64,000 nucleotides of DNA from positions 2,220,001 to 2,284,000 of the forward strand of contig NZ_AP022842.1 of the NCBI RefSeq assembly GCF_011398925.1, written 5' to 3'. Every line of letters begins with the position of its first letter. The stretch's first letter is position 1. The position numbers and the translations under genes are program-made. The notes below the pieces were generated by a model, which was not told the DNA's origin, searched no databases, and saw only the letters and a list, made by a program, of their open reading frames with translations. This DNA is from Bacillus sp. KH172YL63. GTDB lineage: Bacteria > Bacillota > Bacilli > Bacillales > Bacillaceae_B. This document shows, piece after piece, positions 18,063 through 27,867 of this stretch.

Positions 18063-18472
18063 ATTCTTTCACCCTTTGAGAGCTTAAATGTTCCCGTACA
18101 GTGGCCGAGGAGTTCACCGTCTTCATTTTTCAGCCTTCCTTCAACGAAGACCGTATTCCGATTTTGATGAATAATCGATGCTTCTGAATAAACCGTCCCG
18201 TCCATGACTGAGTTTAGATATTGAATATCTAAATGGAGTGTTGCTACTTCATCAAAACCCAGTGACCTGCCAACCATGCCCATCGCTGTATCAAGAACCG
18301 ACGCATATATGCCTCCATGAACTGAATTCCTTACATTAATAAACTCTTTCTGGATGGGAAGAGCCAGTAAAACATGACCTACTTTCAATTCTTTGAGTTC
18401 CAATCCGATAAAATTCCAGAATGGGCTATTTTCAAAATCTGATCTTACTGTCTGCAAATGATCTGCTGTCAT
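18059..18472 (-). CDS. PaaI-type hotdog thioesterase
   Basis: 137 residues, one hotdog fold, with the PaaI-family helix motif NSVHGGIYASVLDTAMG near residues 50-66 and the strand LHLDIQYLN. Such enzymes hydrolyse acyl-CoA thioesters; PaaI itself releases stalled aromatic CoA esters. The gene overlaps both neighbours by 4 bases and so is translationally coupled. In this operon it probably rescues CoA from dead-end acyl-CoA intermediates. Confidence 0.8.
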   Translation of the reverse strand: MTADHLQTVRSDFENSPFWNFIGLELKELKVGHVLLALPIQKEFINVRNSVHGGIYASVLDTAMGMVGRSLGFDEVATLHLDIQYLNSVMDGTVYSEASIIHQNRNTVFVEGRLKNEDGELLGHCTGTFKLSKGERI

Positions 18473-19479
18473 GAAAATGCACCCTTTCCGGCTTCTGAAA
18501 GTTCATCTTGATTGGCTATGACTGAAAGCTTCTCCCCATTGATCACACGGATCAAGTTCTCTGCAATCAGGATCGAGGTCTGACGGGCTGCCTCAAGGCT
18601 GATCCCTCCGATATGAGGACTCATCGTCACTTGTTTCAATTGAAAGAACGGATGGTCCTCAGGTGGCGGTTCATTTGAAAATACGTCAATTCCCGCTCCA
18701 AGAATCTGATTCCGCTTCAGAACATCTACTAAATCCGCCTCATTCACCACACCGCCCCGGGCTGTGTTAATGAGGACGGCCGTTTCTTTCATAAGCGTGA
18801 GCAACCGATGATCTACTAGTTTATCTGTTTCTTTCGTAAGAGGGATATGTAAACTCACTGCATCACTTTCAGAGAATATTTTCTCCAAGGAGGTGGTTAA
18901 TTCCACCCCAATTTGGTCAGCAGCCTGCTGTTTCACTTCGTCTATTTTCCTTACATACGCCATCGCTTTCATTCCGAAACCATGTACTAATATTTTTGCA
19001 ACTTTTTGAGCTATGCTGCCGAATCCAACAATGCCTAAATGTTTCCCTTCCAGTTCATGGGTATATTCTCCATCCCTCGACTGAAAGTTTCCTGCTCTCA
19101 TTTCCCTGTCAAAGAAAGCTGTTTTTTTCATGACAGCCAATAGCAGGCTCACCGCATGTTCAGCGGTTGCCGTACTATTCAGCTTTGGTGCATGTAAAAC
19201 GGGGATCCTCTTGGTCGTTGCATATCGTACATCGATATTATCAAGTCCCACCCCGGCTCCCGAAATGGCTTTAACTTGCTGGCAACTGTCCAAAATCGCA
19301 GGAGTGATCCTGGCAGGAGCCCGGAGGATGATTCCATCCACATGATGGTGTTGGAGGTAATCAGATATTTCCGCTTCGTGGAAACTAGTAAACTTCTTAA
19401 CTTCCGTGTATCTGTTCAGGAGTTCCTCCCCATCCGGATGGTACATGGGCAAGATCTGAACAATGTGAGGCTTATTCAT
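18469..19479 (-). CDS. D-isomer-specific 2-hydroxyacid dehydrogenase
   Basis: 336 residues from the ATG at 19479 (GGGAGTGGTGCC upstream). NAD-binding Rossmann motif GIVGFGSIAQKVA near residue 150, catalytic arginine in INTARGGVV, glutamate in FSNEPPPEDH and histidine in SPHIGG: all three catalytic residues of the family are present. It resembles phosphoglycerate/glyoxylate dehydrogenases but lacks an ACT regulatory tail, so a role in serine synthesis is unlikely. With the TtuC-like enzyme it points to hydroxyacid intermediates or substrates of the operon. Confidence 0.8.
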   Translation of the reverse strand: MNKPHIVQILPMYHPDGEELLNRYTEVKKFTSFHEAEISDYLQHHHVDGIILRAPARITPAILDSCQQVKAISGAGVGLDNIDVRYATTKRIPVLHAPKLNSTATAEHAVSLLLAVMKKTAFFDREMRAGNFQSRDGEYTHELEGKHLGIVGFGSIAQKVAKILVHGFGMKAMAYVRKIDEVKQQAADQIGVELTTSLEKIFSESDAVSLHIPLTKETDKLVDHRLLTLMKETAVLINTARGGVVNEADLVDVLKRNQILGAGIDVFSNEPPPEDHPFFQLKQVTMSPHIGGISLEAARQTSILIAENLIRVINGEKLSVIANQDELSEAGKGAFS

Positions 19480-19507
19480 GGCACCACTCCCTTTTGGCAT
19501 TAACCTT

Positions 19508-20698
19508 TTAGACTTGAAGATTCTCAATAATGGTAGAGATTCCCTGACCACCGCCAATACAAAGCGTGACTAACCCGTATTTTTCACCCCTGCGTTCCAT
19601 TTCGTGAAGAAGTTTCGTCATCAGGATCGCTCCAGTCGCTCCGATTGGATGACCCAACGCAATGGCCCCTCCATTGACATTCACTTTGTTGATATCCATC
19701 CCTGATTCACGGATCACTGACAGCGCCTGGGCAGCAAATGCTTCGTTCAGCTCGATCAGACCCATATCATTGATCGATAATCCGCATTGCTTTACCGCCT
19801 TAAACGTAGAAGTCACTGGCCCGATCCCCATGATTTCCGGAGATACTCCGCTCACCGCCTGGGCGATGATTTTGGCTTTCGGCTTTATCCCATATTCATT
19901 CACTTTCTCTTCATTCATCATAAGGACAGCTGACGCACCATCATTCCTTCCACTCGCATTACCCGCAGTCACAGTGCCGTTATCTTTAAAGACTGCCTTT
20001 AGCTTGGAGAGCTTTTCTATGGTCGTGCTCCGGGGATGTTCATCTGCACTGAATTGAAGAGTGTTTCTTTTTTCCTTATATTCCACTGGAACAATTTCCT
20101 TTTCAAACCGTCCGGACTCGATGGCAGACTGAGCAAGTTCCTGGCTTCTGAGGGCAAACTCATCCTGCTCGGATCTGCTGATAGTATACTTGTCAGCAAG
20201 GTTTTCCGCTGTCAGACCCATCGTCAGGTTGCCGTACTTTTCTATTGGCTGAGAGCAAGGTTGACTTTCCGTATTTGGATCCAACACTTGCGAATTACCG
20301 ACTTGGAAACCATAACGGGCATTTCGAATATAATAGGGGGCTGTACTCATGCTTTCCGCTCCCCCGGCTACCACAACATCGGAATGACCAAGCCGGATTT
20401 GCATATCCGCATTATTAATCGCTTGAAGTCCCGATCCGCATTGTCTATGGACGGTATACCCGGTAACCTCAATCGGGAGCTCTGCCCGTAATGCAGCAAG
20501 ACGGGCAAGGTTTGAGGTGTCTGCACTTTGCTTTGCCTGACCTAGAATGACTTCATCTACTTCCACTTCAGCCTGACTTCGATTCAATACTTCCCTAATG
20601 ACTTTCTCGGCAAGATGGTCTACAGGAACACCTTTTATGGTTCCTCCCATTCTTCCAATCGCCGTCCGGACTGATTCAACGATGTATGGTTGATTCAT
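19508..20698 (-). CDS. Acetyl-CoA C-acyltransferase (thiolase)
   Basis: 396 residues, the standard thiolase length. Nucleophilic cysteine in HRQCGSGLQA near residue 89, GHPIGATGA near 350 and the second cysteine in CIGGGQG near 382. It cleaves 3-oxoacyl-CoA with CoA, or in the biosynthetic direction condenses acetyl-CoA. It is flanked 3 bases downstream of the acyl-CoA dehydrogenase gene and completes a full beta-oxidation set in this operon. Confidence 0.9.
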   Translation of the reverse strand: MNQPYIVESVRTAIGRMGGTIKGVPVDHLAEKVIREVLNRSQAEVEVDEVILGQAKQSADTSNLARLAALRAELPIEVTGYTVHRQCGSGLQAINNADMQIRLGHSDVVVAGGAESMSTAPYYIRNARYGFQVGNSQVLDPNTESQPCSQPIEKYGNLTMGLTAENLADKYTISRSEQDEFALRSQELAQSAIESGRFEKEIVPVEYKEKRNTLQFSADEHPRSTTIEKLSKLKAVFKDNGTVTAGNASGRNDGASAVLMMNEEKVNEYGIKPKAKIIAQAVSGVSPEIMGIGPVTSTFKAVKQCGLSINDMGLIELNEAFAAQALSVIRESGMDINKVNVNGGAIALGHPIGATGAILMTKLLHEMERRGEKYGLVTLCIGGGQGISTIIENLQV

Positions 20699-20701
20699 TC
20701 C

Positions 20702-21862
20702 TTACACCCCCACGTATGATGATTCGCGTTTCAGTTCATTCGCAATGATGTTGCGCTGAATTTCAGACGTTCCTTCATAAATTTTAGTAATGCGGGCATC
20801 ACGATAGTAACGCTCTATTGGATAATCGCTCATATATCCGATTCCACCGTGGATTTGAACCGCTAAATCCGCCACCTTGTTATATACTTCCGAAGCAAAT
20901 AGTTTCGCTATGGCTGCTTCTTTCACTACCCTCATCTTTTGATCGGTCATCCAGGCAACACGGTATGTCATTGATCTAAGAACCTCGATCTGCATACTTA
21001 TTTCTGCAAGCATATGCTGAACGGCCTGTACTTCGATGATCGGTTTGCCGAACTGTTCCCGTTCCTGGGTATATTGCAGGCAATGTTCAAGAAGCTTCTC
21101 ACATGATCCAAGGTTTCTTGCCGCTAGACCGGCTCGTCCATTCGCCAGGATTTTCAACGCATTGATATAGCCCTGTCCTTCTGTTCCAAGGACGTTTTCT
21201 GCAGGAACCTCCATATTTTCAAAGAAAAGCTCAGCTGAATGAGACCCCTTTAGCCCCATTTTCTGTTCTACCTTTCCTAATACGAAGCCTGGGAAATCCT
21301 TTTCTACGATAAAGGAAGTGATCCCCTTCGCTCCTTTGGCACGATCCGTTACCGCCATTACGGTAAATACATGCCCATCGACAGCGTTGGTAATATAATG
21401 CTTGGAACCGTTCAGGATGAATTTATCACCTTTTCTGACCGCAGTGGTTTTCAATGCTGCTGCATTGGAGCCTGCACTTGGTTCGGTTAAGGCAAATGCA
21501 CCAATCCATTCACCGGTGGCCATTTTAGGCAAGTATTTCTGCTTTTGTGCTTCTGTCCCTAACTCGACAATTCCTACTGACCCAATCCCCGTGTGAGCAC
21601 CGATCAGGGTTGTATAACCATTATGAGTTTTACCAAGCTCCTCATATATGGCGCACTTCCCCACCATGTCGAGTCCCAGTCCACCGTATTCTTCCGGGAT
21701 ACTCAATCCGAAGAGTCCCATTTCCTTCGACATTTCAACCAGTTTCTCCGGAATCATATCCTTCTCTTCAATTTCCATTGCCAAAGGTTCTGCTGCTTCT
21801 TTCACAAACTTCCGTACATTATCTCTTAAAAATTTTATATCTTCTGAAAAATCAAAGTTCAT
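20702..21862 (-). CDS. Acyl-CoA dehydrogenase
   Basis: 386 residues from the ATG at 21862 (AAGGGAGAGG upstream), typical length. FAD/substrate motifs [13 protein letters not shown] near residue 125 and the C-terminal block [20 protein letters not shown] are present; the catalytic glutamate would be the E of IYEGTSEI as in short/medium-chain enzymes. It makes trans-2-enoyl-CoA, passing electrons to ETF, whose genes are not in the window. A short or branched acyl-CoA is likelier than a long chain, by similarity to butyryl-CoA dehydrogenases. Confidence 0.9.
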   Translation of the reverse strand: MNFDFSEDIKFLRDNVRKFVKEAAEPLAMEIEEKDMIPEKLVEMSKEMGLFGLSIPEEYGGLGLDMVGKCAIYEELGKTHNGYTTLIGAHTGIGSVGIVELGTEAQKQKYLPKMATGEWIGAFALTEPSAGSNAAALKTTAVRKGDKFILNGSKHYITNAVDGHVFTVMAVTDRAKGAKGITSFIVEKDFPGFVLGKVEQKMGLKGSHSAELFFENMEVPAENVLGTEGQGYINALKILANGRAGLAARNLGSCEKLLEHCLQYTQEREQFGKPIIEVQAVQHMLAEISMQIEVLRSMTYRVAWMTDQKMRVVKEAAIAKLFASEVYNKVADLAVQIHGGIGYMSDYPIERYYRDARITKIYEGTSEIQRNIIANELKRESSYVGV

Positions 21863-21875
21863 CTGTACCTCTCCC

Positions 21876-22655
21876 TTATTGATTAGTAAATTCGGCTGCT
21901 CGTTTTTCCAAAAAGGCTGAAGTGCCTTCCTGTTTATCCTCTGTCCCAAATGCTACCGCTTGTGAAAGCTTCTCCATCAGCATCGCTGTCTCAAGATCGA
22001 TATCATAGCCTTTATGAACGACTAACTTTGCCAGTTTGATAGCCACCGGACCTTTTTTATAAATCTGAGCTGTCACTTCTTCTACTTGCTTATCCAATTC
22101 ACCCTCAGGAGCAAGATAGGAAACAAGGCCGATTCTTTCTGCTTCCTCCCCATCAATAATCTTACCGGTGAGAATCATATCAAGTGCCCGTCCCTTTCCA
22201 ATGATCCTGGAAAGGTTCTGTGTTCCACCTGCTCCTGGAATAATGCCAAGGTTCAGTTCCGGCAAACCGAACTTTGCCCTTTTTGTCGCAACCCGGATAT
22301 CACATGCCAATGCAAGCTCGCATCCTCCACCCAGAGCATATCCCTCGACTGCTGCAATCGTCACTTTGCTACATTGCTGTATTTTCTTATATAACCCCTG
22401 CATCCCTGGTATCAGGGCATCCAGCATGTTCTTTTGCTGAAGCTGTTTAATATCCGCTCCAGCAGCGAAGGACTTTCCCCCCGCCCCTTTCACCACGACG
22501 ACCTTTACTTCATCGTTCGCCTCTGCCCATCCGAAAGCATCCTCCATCTCTTGAAGGGTTTCGAGGTTCAGGGCATTCCGGAATTCCAGGCGGTTGATCG
22601 TCAGCCACATCGCCCCCTGTTTGATTTGAACAAGCAAATTCTCATATTGATGCAC
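21876..22655 (-). CDS. Enoyl-CoA hydratase/isomerase (crotonase family)
   Basis: 259 residues if begun at the GTG at 22655, which has GGGAGATGAG upstream; the longer frame reaches into the neighbouring gene without a ribosome site. Crotonase motifs: AGADIKQLQ (oxyanion hole) near residue 65, [13 protein letters not shown] near 105 and the catalytic-glutamate region [13 protein letters not shown] near 130. It hydrates trans-2-enoyl-CoA to 3-hydroxyacyl-CoA, between the dehydrogenase genes on each side. Confidence 0.9.
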   Translation of the reverse strand: MHQYENLLVQIKQGAMWLTINRLEFRNALNLETLQEMEDAFGWAEANDEVKVVVVKGAGGKSFAAGADIKQLQQKNMLDALIPGMQGLYKKIQQCSKVTIAAVEGYALGGGCELALACDIRVATKRAKFGLPELNLGIIPGAGGTQNLSRIIGKGRALDMILTGKIIDGEEAERIGLVSYLAPEGELDKQVEEVTAQIYKKGPVAIKLAKLVVHKGYDIDLETAMLMEKLSQAVAFGTEDKQEGTSAFLEKRAAEFTNQ

Positions 22656-22668
22656 GCTCTCATCTCCC

Positions 22669-23514
22669 TTAAGAATAGTGATAGAAACCACTTCCGCTCT
22701 TTTTCCCAAACCGGCCCGCTTTTACGTATTTAAGCAAGATAGGACTAGGTCGATATTTTTCACCCAGTGTCTGATGCAAGTACTCCATATTTCTTAGCCG
22801 CGTATCCAAACCTACTAAATCAGCTAACTCAAGTGGCCCCATCGGATGATTGAGTCCCAGCTTCAATGCTTTATCAATATCTTCAGCCGATGCCACTCCT
22901 TCCATCAGCATATTCATGGCCTCATTTCCAATCAGGCAATTCATCCTGGAAGTCACAAACCCAGGTAATTCATTTACTTCGACCGTTTCCTTCTTAAGTC
23001 TCTCACCGACTTCTTTCACAAGCCTTACGGTTTCATCTGACGTTTCCAAGCCACGGATGACTTCGATCAGCTTCATTTTATGAACAGGATTAAAGAAATG
23101 CATCGCCACCACTTTATCGGGACGTGACGTCTGAGCCCCGATTTCTGTCGGACTCATGGTGGACGTATTAGTGGCTAGAATGGTTTCTTCGGAACAAATG
23201 GAATCCAACCTTTTGAAAATATCAATCTTTAATTCCATTTTTTCAAGTACTGCCTCTATGACAAGGTCAGCGTCTTTTGCCGCTAATTCCAAATCTGTTT
23301 CAAAAAGAAGACGATCCTTTGCCTCCCCATATTGGTCTTCTGAAATAAATCCTTTTTGTAAGCTGCCTTCCAAAAGGCTGAAGATATCGTTCTTTGCTTT
23401 TTCCAGGATTTCTTCGTTTATATCATTCAAGTAAACATTAAAACCCGAAACCGCACAGGTATACGCAATTCCTTTTCCCATGACTCCCGAGCCTACCACT
23501 GTAATAGTTTGCAC
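22669..23514 (-). CDS. 3-hydroxyacyl-CoA (3-hydroxybutyryl-CoA) dehydrogenase
   Basis: 281 residues, GTG start with AAGGGGG upstream. N-terminal NAD site VVGSGVMGKGIA, catalytic region HFFNPVHKMKLIEV near residue 140, and a C-terminal helical domain with NHPMGPLELADLVG. The length fits stand-alone 3-hydroxybutyryl-CoA dehydrogenases, which oxidise short-chain (S)-3-hydroxyacyl-CoA. Third step of the operon's beta-oxidation set. Confidence 0.9.
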   Translation of the reverse strand: MQTITVVGSGVMGKGIAYTCAVSGFNVYLNDINEEILEKAKNDIFSLLEGSLQKGFISEDQYGEAKDRLLFETDLELAAKDADLVIEAVLEKMELKIDIFKRLDSICSEETILATNTSTMSPTEIGAQTSRPDKVVAMHFFNPVHKMKLIEVIRGLETSDETVRLVKEVGERLKKETVEVNELPGFVTSRMNCLIGNEAMNMLMEGVASAEDIDKALKLGLNHPMGPLELADLVGLDTRLRNMEYLHQTLGEKYRPSPILLKYVKAGRFGKKSGSGFYHYS

Positions 23515-23526
23515 CTAAAAGCCCCC

Positions 23527-25497
23527 TTAGCTGGATATTGTATGTTCTACAGTCGTGCGTTTCGGATTGAATTTTTGATAGAAGAATACGAGTGCCAGAA
23601 TGGCGAATCCAATGATATCCGTTACAATCCCCGGATTGATCATGAGGATTGCACCAATAAACAGGATGATCCTCTCATACCAAAGAGCATTCCTCAAAAG
23701 CCACCCTTCTGCCGCACAAGCAACCCCTATGATTCCAATAATGGATGTGACCACTGATAGAATGATATGAGGAGCATCCCCTACCAGGAGCAATGTCTCT
23801 CCATAAACAAACATATACGGAACGATGAAGGCTGCAAGCCCCAGTCTTACAGCTGTCATTCCTGTTTTCATCGGATCCGATCCCGAAAGTCCTGCTGCAG
23901 CAAATGCAGCCAGTGCCACTGGTGGTGTAATCGCAGATAAAGCGGCAAAGTAGAACACAAACATATGGGCCGCAAGCGGTGATACACCAAGTTCAATCAA
24001 TGCTGGAATGGTGAGAGGTACTTGAACGATGTAAGCCGCAACCGTCGGAAGCCCCATCCCAAGGATAATGCTCGTAATCATCGTGAAAATAAGCGTTACA
24101 ATTAAAATCCCACCTGAGATATCAATGATCATTCCGCTGAATTTCAGACCGATTCCCGTCAAACCGATAATCCCGATAATGAAACCTGACGCTGCACAGG
24201 CAATGGCCGTTTCAATGGCAGCCCTTGCCCCTAAATCGAGAGCTTTATACATTTTTGAGAATGATAGTCTCGTAGACTTCTTCAAAGCCGCCACCACAAT
24301 CGTCACACCGATTGAAAATAAGCCGGCCCGCATAGGAGATGCTCCAGATGCCAGCATAAAGACGATGACGATAAGCGGAATAAAGAACATGAAGCCACTC
24401 TTTAGAACACTTGAGACCTTCGGAAGATCTTCCTTCTTAAGACCATCCAATCCGAGTCGCTTCGCTCGTAAATCGACTTGAAAGTATAAGCAGCAGTAAT
24501 AAAGAACCGCTGGTATAATGGCAGCCACTGCGATATCCATATAAGGAACCCCTAAATAGGAAGCAATGATGAAAGCTGAGGCTCCCATGATTGGAGGCAT
24601 GATTTGCCCTCCTGTTGAAGAGACCGCTTCCACGGCAGCTGCAAAATGACTTCTATATCCTGTCTTCTTCATTAATGGAATTGTGAAGGCACCTGTTGTC
24701 ACCGTGTTGGCTACAGCGCTTCCTGAGATGGTTCCCAAGATGGAACTAGCGACAATGGCCGTTTTGGCGGGACCACCGCGGTATTTCCCCATACCTGCAA
24801 CAGATAAATCAATGAAAAATTGTCCTGCTCCGGAAACCTCCAGAAACTTCCCAAATAAGATAAACAGGAAGATAAACGTCGCCGATACTCCAAGAGGGAC
24901 ACTGAAAATGCCCGTCACTGTATAGAATAGGTGATCTACGATCCACATGGCGGTAAATTCACGATGGGAGAGTTCACCTGTGATGAGGTGTCCAAATATG
25001 CCGTATACCAAACAAATGAAAATAATCAGGACCAGCGTATTCCCAATCACACGTCGGGTCGCTTCGATTAACAATAATCCCGACACAATCCCAATCGTGA
25101 TTTCAAGCATAGTGAGCGGTTCAATATAACTCATCCGTGATGAAATCACCTGTGCGTTCATCACATAATAGGAATAACAGGCAATCGACAAAATCATAAA
25201 CACCCAGTCATACCAAGGAATGCTCTCATTTTTCACTGCTTTTTTGGATGGTTTATATATCGCAAATGTAAGAATCAGAGCAAACGCCAGATGGGCAGAT
25301 CGCTGGAGAATCGACTCAAATACGCCGAAAAATGCCGTGTATAAGTGGAACAAAGACATAAGGACAGCCACAATGGAAATAATCTTGGCAGCTGCACCCT
25401 TTAAAGAGCGCAGCTTGCTGTTAAGGTTTCCATCTTCATCATATTGAGTTACAATTTCCGATGCTTCTAATTCTTTTGACGAATCCTTTTTAGTCAT
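23527..25497 (-). CDS. TRAP transporter fused permease (DctQ-DctM type)
   Basis: 656 residues with about 16-18 hydrophobic segments: a four-helix DctQ-like part (to about residue 160) fused to a DctM-like permease. Recognisable DctM features are GAGQFFIDLSVAGMGKYRGGPAK and GSAVANTVTTGAFTIPLMK, and GGQIMPPIMGASAF. Fused permeases of this kind work with TAXI-type binding proteins, one of which is encoded just upstream (25538-26527). Together they import a substrate using an ion gradient. AAAGAAGGTG precedes the ATG. Confidence 0.9.
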   Translation of the reverse strand: MTKKDSSKELEASEIVTQYDEDGNLNSKLRSLKGAAAKIISIVAVLMSLFHLYTAFFGVFESILQRSAHLAFALILTFAIYKPSKKAVKNESIPWYDWVFMILSIACYSYYVMNAQVISSRMSYIEPLTMLEITIGIVSGLLLIEATRRVIGNTLVLIIFICLVYGIFGHLITGELSHREFTAMWIVDHLFYTVTGIFSVPLGVSATFIFLFILFGKFLEVSGAGQFFIDLSVAGMGKYRGGPAKTAIVASSILGTISGSAVANTVTTGAFTIPLMKKTGYRSHFAAAVEAVSSTGGQIMPPIMGASAFIIASYLGVPYMDIAVAAIIPAVLYYCCLYFQVDLRAKRLGLDGLKKEDLPKVSSVLKSGFMFFIPLIVIVFMLASGASPMRAGLFSIGVTIVVAALKKSTRLSFSKMYKALDLGARAAIETAIACAASGFIIGIIGLTGIGLKFSGMIIDISGGILIVTLIFTMITSIILGMGLPTVAAYIVQVPLTIPALIELGVSPLAAHMFVFYFAALSAITPPVALAAFAAAGLSGSDPMKTGMTAVRLGLAAFIVPYMFVYGETLLLVGDAPHIILSVVTSIIGIIGVACAAEGWLLRNALWYERIILFIGAILMINPGIVTDIIGFAILALVFFYQKFNPKRTTVEHTISS

Positions 25498-25537
25498 ACT
25501 TTCACCTTCTTTTTCATGGATATAGTGTGTTTATCAC

Positions 25538-26527
25538 TTACTCGAGAGCCCCGACTTCTTTATAATATTTCTCTGCTCCAGGATGAAGTTTACCTACATT
25601 ATTCTTCACTGAATACTCTGCATCAAAGTCTTTCATAATCGGTGATAACGTTGTCCACGTATCTTTTTCTTCTACCATCATTTTTGTAAGCTTATACACC
25701 GTCTCTTCATCCATTAGGTCATCGTTGACTAATAGAACGGTATAACCGGCAACTGTGTTGACATCTTCTATCACATTGGAATACGTGCCGCCTTCAACGG
25801 TATATTCCAAATATCCTTCATTCTTTTCATGCAGACCTTTAATCGTTTCATCATCCAAAGGAATTAAGCGGATTCCAAGTGTGGTATCAAGTTCCTGGAA
25901 CGTGGAAACCGGTGCTGCTACCATTCCGACAATAGCATCGATATGACCGTCGCGAAGAAGATCCGCTCCGTCAGCCGTACCAATATATTCAATTCCGCCA
26001 AGGTCATCGTAAGACATATCATTCAGCTTTAAGATATCCTGGAAGGCAAGTTCTCCACTATAACCCTTAATCCCTGGGCTTACTTTCTTCCCTTTTAAAT
26101 CCTTTACCGATTTGATATCTGTATCGGCACGTACAACGATATGGAATACATTCGGATAAAGGGTTGCAACCGTACTGACATTGTCCACTTTTTCTTTAAA
26201 TTCGTTTTCACCATTTAGAGCTTCCGGAACCGTCTGACCGTTACTGAATCCAAGTGCGAACGTACCTTGACTTAATCCCAATAGGTTCGAAACAGATCCA
26301 CCCTCGACAACTGTTACAGATGAATCAGGGAATACTTCACTCATCTTCTCCCCCATTGAACCGGACAAGGTATACCAGAAGCCACCCACTGTAGCCGATC
26401 CGAATGCCATATCTTTAGGAGGCCCATCAGCACTATCCTTTTTAGTGCTGCCAGCTTCATCTGAAGAACATGCTGCTAATGTCATTAATAATAAGGTTAC
26501 CAATACGATTAAATATTTTTTCATCAT
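25538..26527 (-). CDS. TAXI-family TRAP solute-binding lipoprotein
   Basis: 329 residues. Signal peptide with a lipobox ending LAAC at residue 20, so it is membrane-anchored outside the cell. The mature protein opens with AFGSATVGGFWYTLSGSMGEKMSE, the TAXI-family hallmark, and contains GTADGADLLRDGHIDA. It captures the substrate for the fused TRAP permease 40 bases downstream. TAXI proteins are reported to bind glutamate, other carboxylates or unknown ligands; the ligand here probably is the carboxylate degraded by the operon. Confidence 0.9.
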   Translation of the reverse strand: MMKKYLIVLVTLLLMTLAACSSDEAGSTKKDSADGPPKDMAFGSATVGGFWYTLSGSMGEKMSEVFPDSSVTVVEGGSVSNLLGLSQGTFALGFSNGQTVPEALNGENEFKEKVDNVSTVATLYPNVFHIVVRADTDIKSVKDLKGKKVSPGIKGYSGELAFQDILKLNDMSYDDLGGIEYIGTADGADLLRDGHIDAIVGMVAAPVSTFQELDTTLGIRLIPLDDETIKGLHEKNEGYLEYTVEGGTYSNVIEDVNTVAGYTVLLVNDDLMDEETVYKLTKMMVEEKDTWTTLSPIMKDFDAEYSVKNNVGKLHPGAEKYYKEVGALE

Positions 26528-26537
26528 TACGTCCCCC

Positions 26538-27194
26538 TTATTTTGTTTTGATTTTTGTTTCTTCCATTAAATAAAATGGTGCATCTGTTATTTCTCTCAA
26601 TCCCTCTACAGAAATATCAGAGAGTATTTCAAACAAGTACATCTTTTCTTCCATGAACTTGAATACCGCATGCTCCGTTACGATCATGTCCGCTTTTCTC
26701 ACTCCGCTACTTGGAAACGAAAGCTTTTTCACAAGTTTTGGACTCCCACTTTTCGACAAATGCATCGAAGCGATGATCATTCGTTTCGCTCCTGCAACCA
26801 GGTCCATGGCACCCCCAACCCCCAGGATGGTTTCACCCGGTACTGCCCAGTTGGCAACTTCTCCGGTTTGATCAACCTGTAAAGCACCAAGGACTGCTGT
26901 ATCAATATGCCCTCCCCGGATCATCAAGAAGGAATCAGAGCTGTCAAATAATGAAGAACCGATATCCATGGAAACAGGTTTTTTACTCGCACTGATCAAA
27001 TCCATATCCACTTCCTCACCAGTTGGAGTAGGTCCCATTCCAAGCAGTCCATTTTCTGATTGAAGGTAAACCTTTTTATCTCCAAGATAATCGGGAATGA
27101 GAGTGGGGATGCCGACTCCTAGATTAACGATTTCATCTTCGTTTAATTCTTGAGCAACCCTTTTGGCAATTGTGATTCTTTTAGAATGACTCAA
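26538..27194 (-). CDS. Acyl-CoA:acetate/3-ketoacid CoA-transferase, beta subunit
   Basis: 218 residues, TTG start overlapping the alpha-subunit gene by 14 bases and preceded by AAGGGGGAAGG. The family-II/III catalytic glutamate lies in SENGLLGMG near residue 47, and GGAMDLVAGAKR near 130 is diagnostic of AtoA/ScoB-like subunits. With the alpha subunit it transfers CoA from acetyl- or succinyl-CoA to the incoming carboxylate, activating it without ATP. Confidence 0.9.
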   Translation of the reverse strand: MSHSKRITIAKRVAQELNEDEIVNLGVGIPTLIPDYLGDKKVYLQSENGLLGMGPTPTGEEVDMDLISASKKPVSMDIGSSLFDSSDSFLMIRGGHIDTAVLGALQVDQTGEVANWAVPGETILGVGGAMDLVAGAKRMIIASMHLSKSGSPKLVKKLSFPSSGVRKADMIVTEHAVFKFMEEKMYLFEILSDISVEGLREITDAPFYLMEETKIKTK

Positions 27195-27867
27195 CGTACC
27201 TTCCCCCTTCCTTCACATAGCGATTTTGAACGATATAGTCCACGTATAAGTGAGGTGTCACTACTTCCTCGGGAGCAAATGACCCTGCTTCCACAATTTC
27301 ATCCACCTCTGCTATGACGATCTTAGCTGCCGTTGCCATCACTGGATTAAAATTCCTTGCTGTCTTGTCATAAATCAAGTTTCCCAGTGTATCAGCTTTC
27401 AGTGCCTTGATAATAGCTACATCCCCTTTGATCGCTTTTTCAAAAATGTAGGGTTCACCATCAATCACTTTTTCTTCCTTTCCTTCAGCCAGTTTCGTTC
27501 CCACACCGGTCTTCGTATAGAAACCACCGATTCCAGCCCCACCGCAGCGAATCGCTTCTGCCAAAGTACCCTGGGGAATGAGTTCAATTTCCAATTCACC
27601 CTTTGACCAGGCTTTGACTGCATCACGGTTCGTCGTAAAATAGGATCCTTTTGCTTTTTTGAGCTTTCCGGCAATCAGGAGTTTTCCGAGGCCACGCCCT
27701 TCCTCTCCCAGGTTATTACTGATGATCGTTAGATTGTCTTTATCAGAATTCACCAGTTCATCGATCAGTGTCAGGGGTGTTCCGGAAAGACCAAAACCTC
27801 CGACCAACAATGTGTCTCCACTATGAATGTGAAGCAGCGCGTCATCCAGACTTAATCGTTTCTTCAT
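27181..27867 (-). CDS. Acyl-CoA:acetate/3-ketoacid CoA-transferase, alpha subunit
   Basis: 228 residues, AtoD/ScoA-like: GGFGLSGTPLTLID near residue 22 forms the CoA-binding loop, and GGAGIGGFYTKTGVGT near 110 is a family signature. It overlaps the upstream CoA-ligase-like gene by 26 bases and the beta-subunit gene by 14, so the three are coupled. The heterodimer is the likely entry enzyme of the pathway. Confidence 0.9.
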   Translation of the reverse strand: MKKRLSLDDALLHIHSGDTLLVGGFGLSGTPLTLIDELVNSDKDNLTIISNNLGEEGRGLGKLLIAGKLKKAKGSYFTTNRDAVKAWSKGELEIELIPQGTLAEAIRCGGAGIGGFYTKTGVGTKLAEGKEEKVIDGEPYIFEKAIKGDVAIIKALKADTLGNLIYDKTARNFNPVMATAAKIVIAEVDEIVEAGSFAPEEVVTPHLYVDYIVQNRYVKEGGRYVESF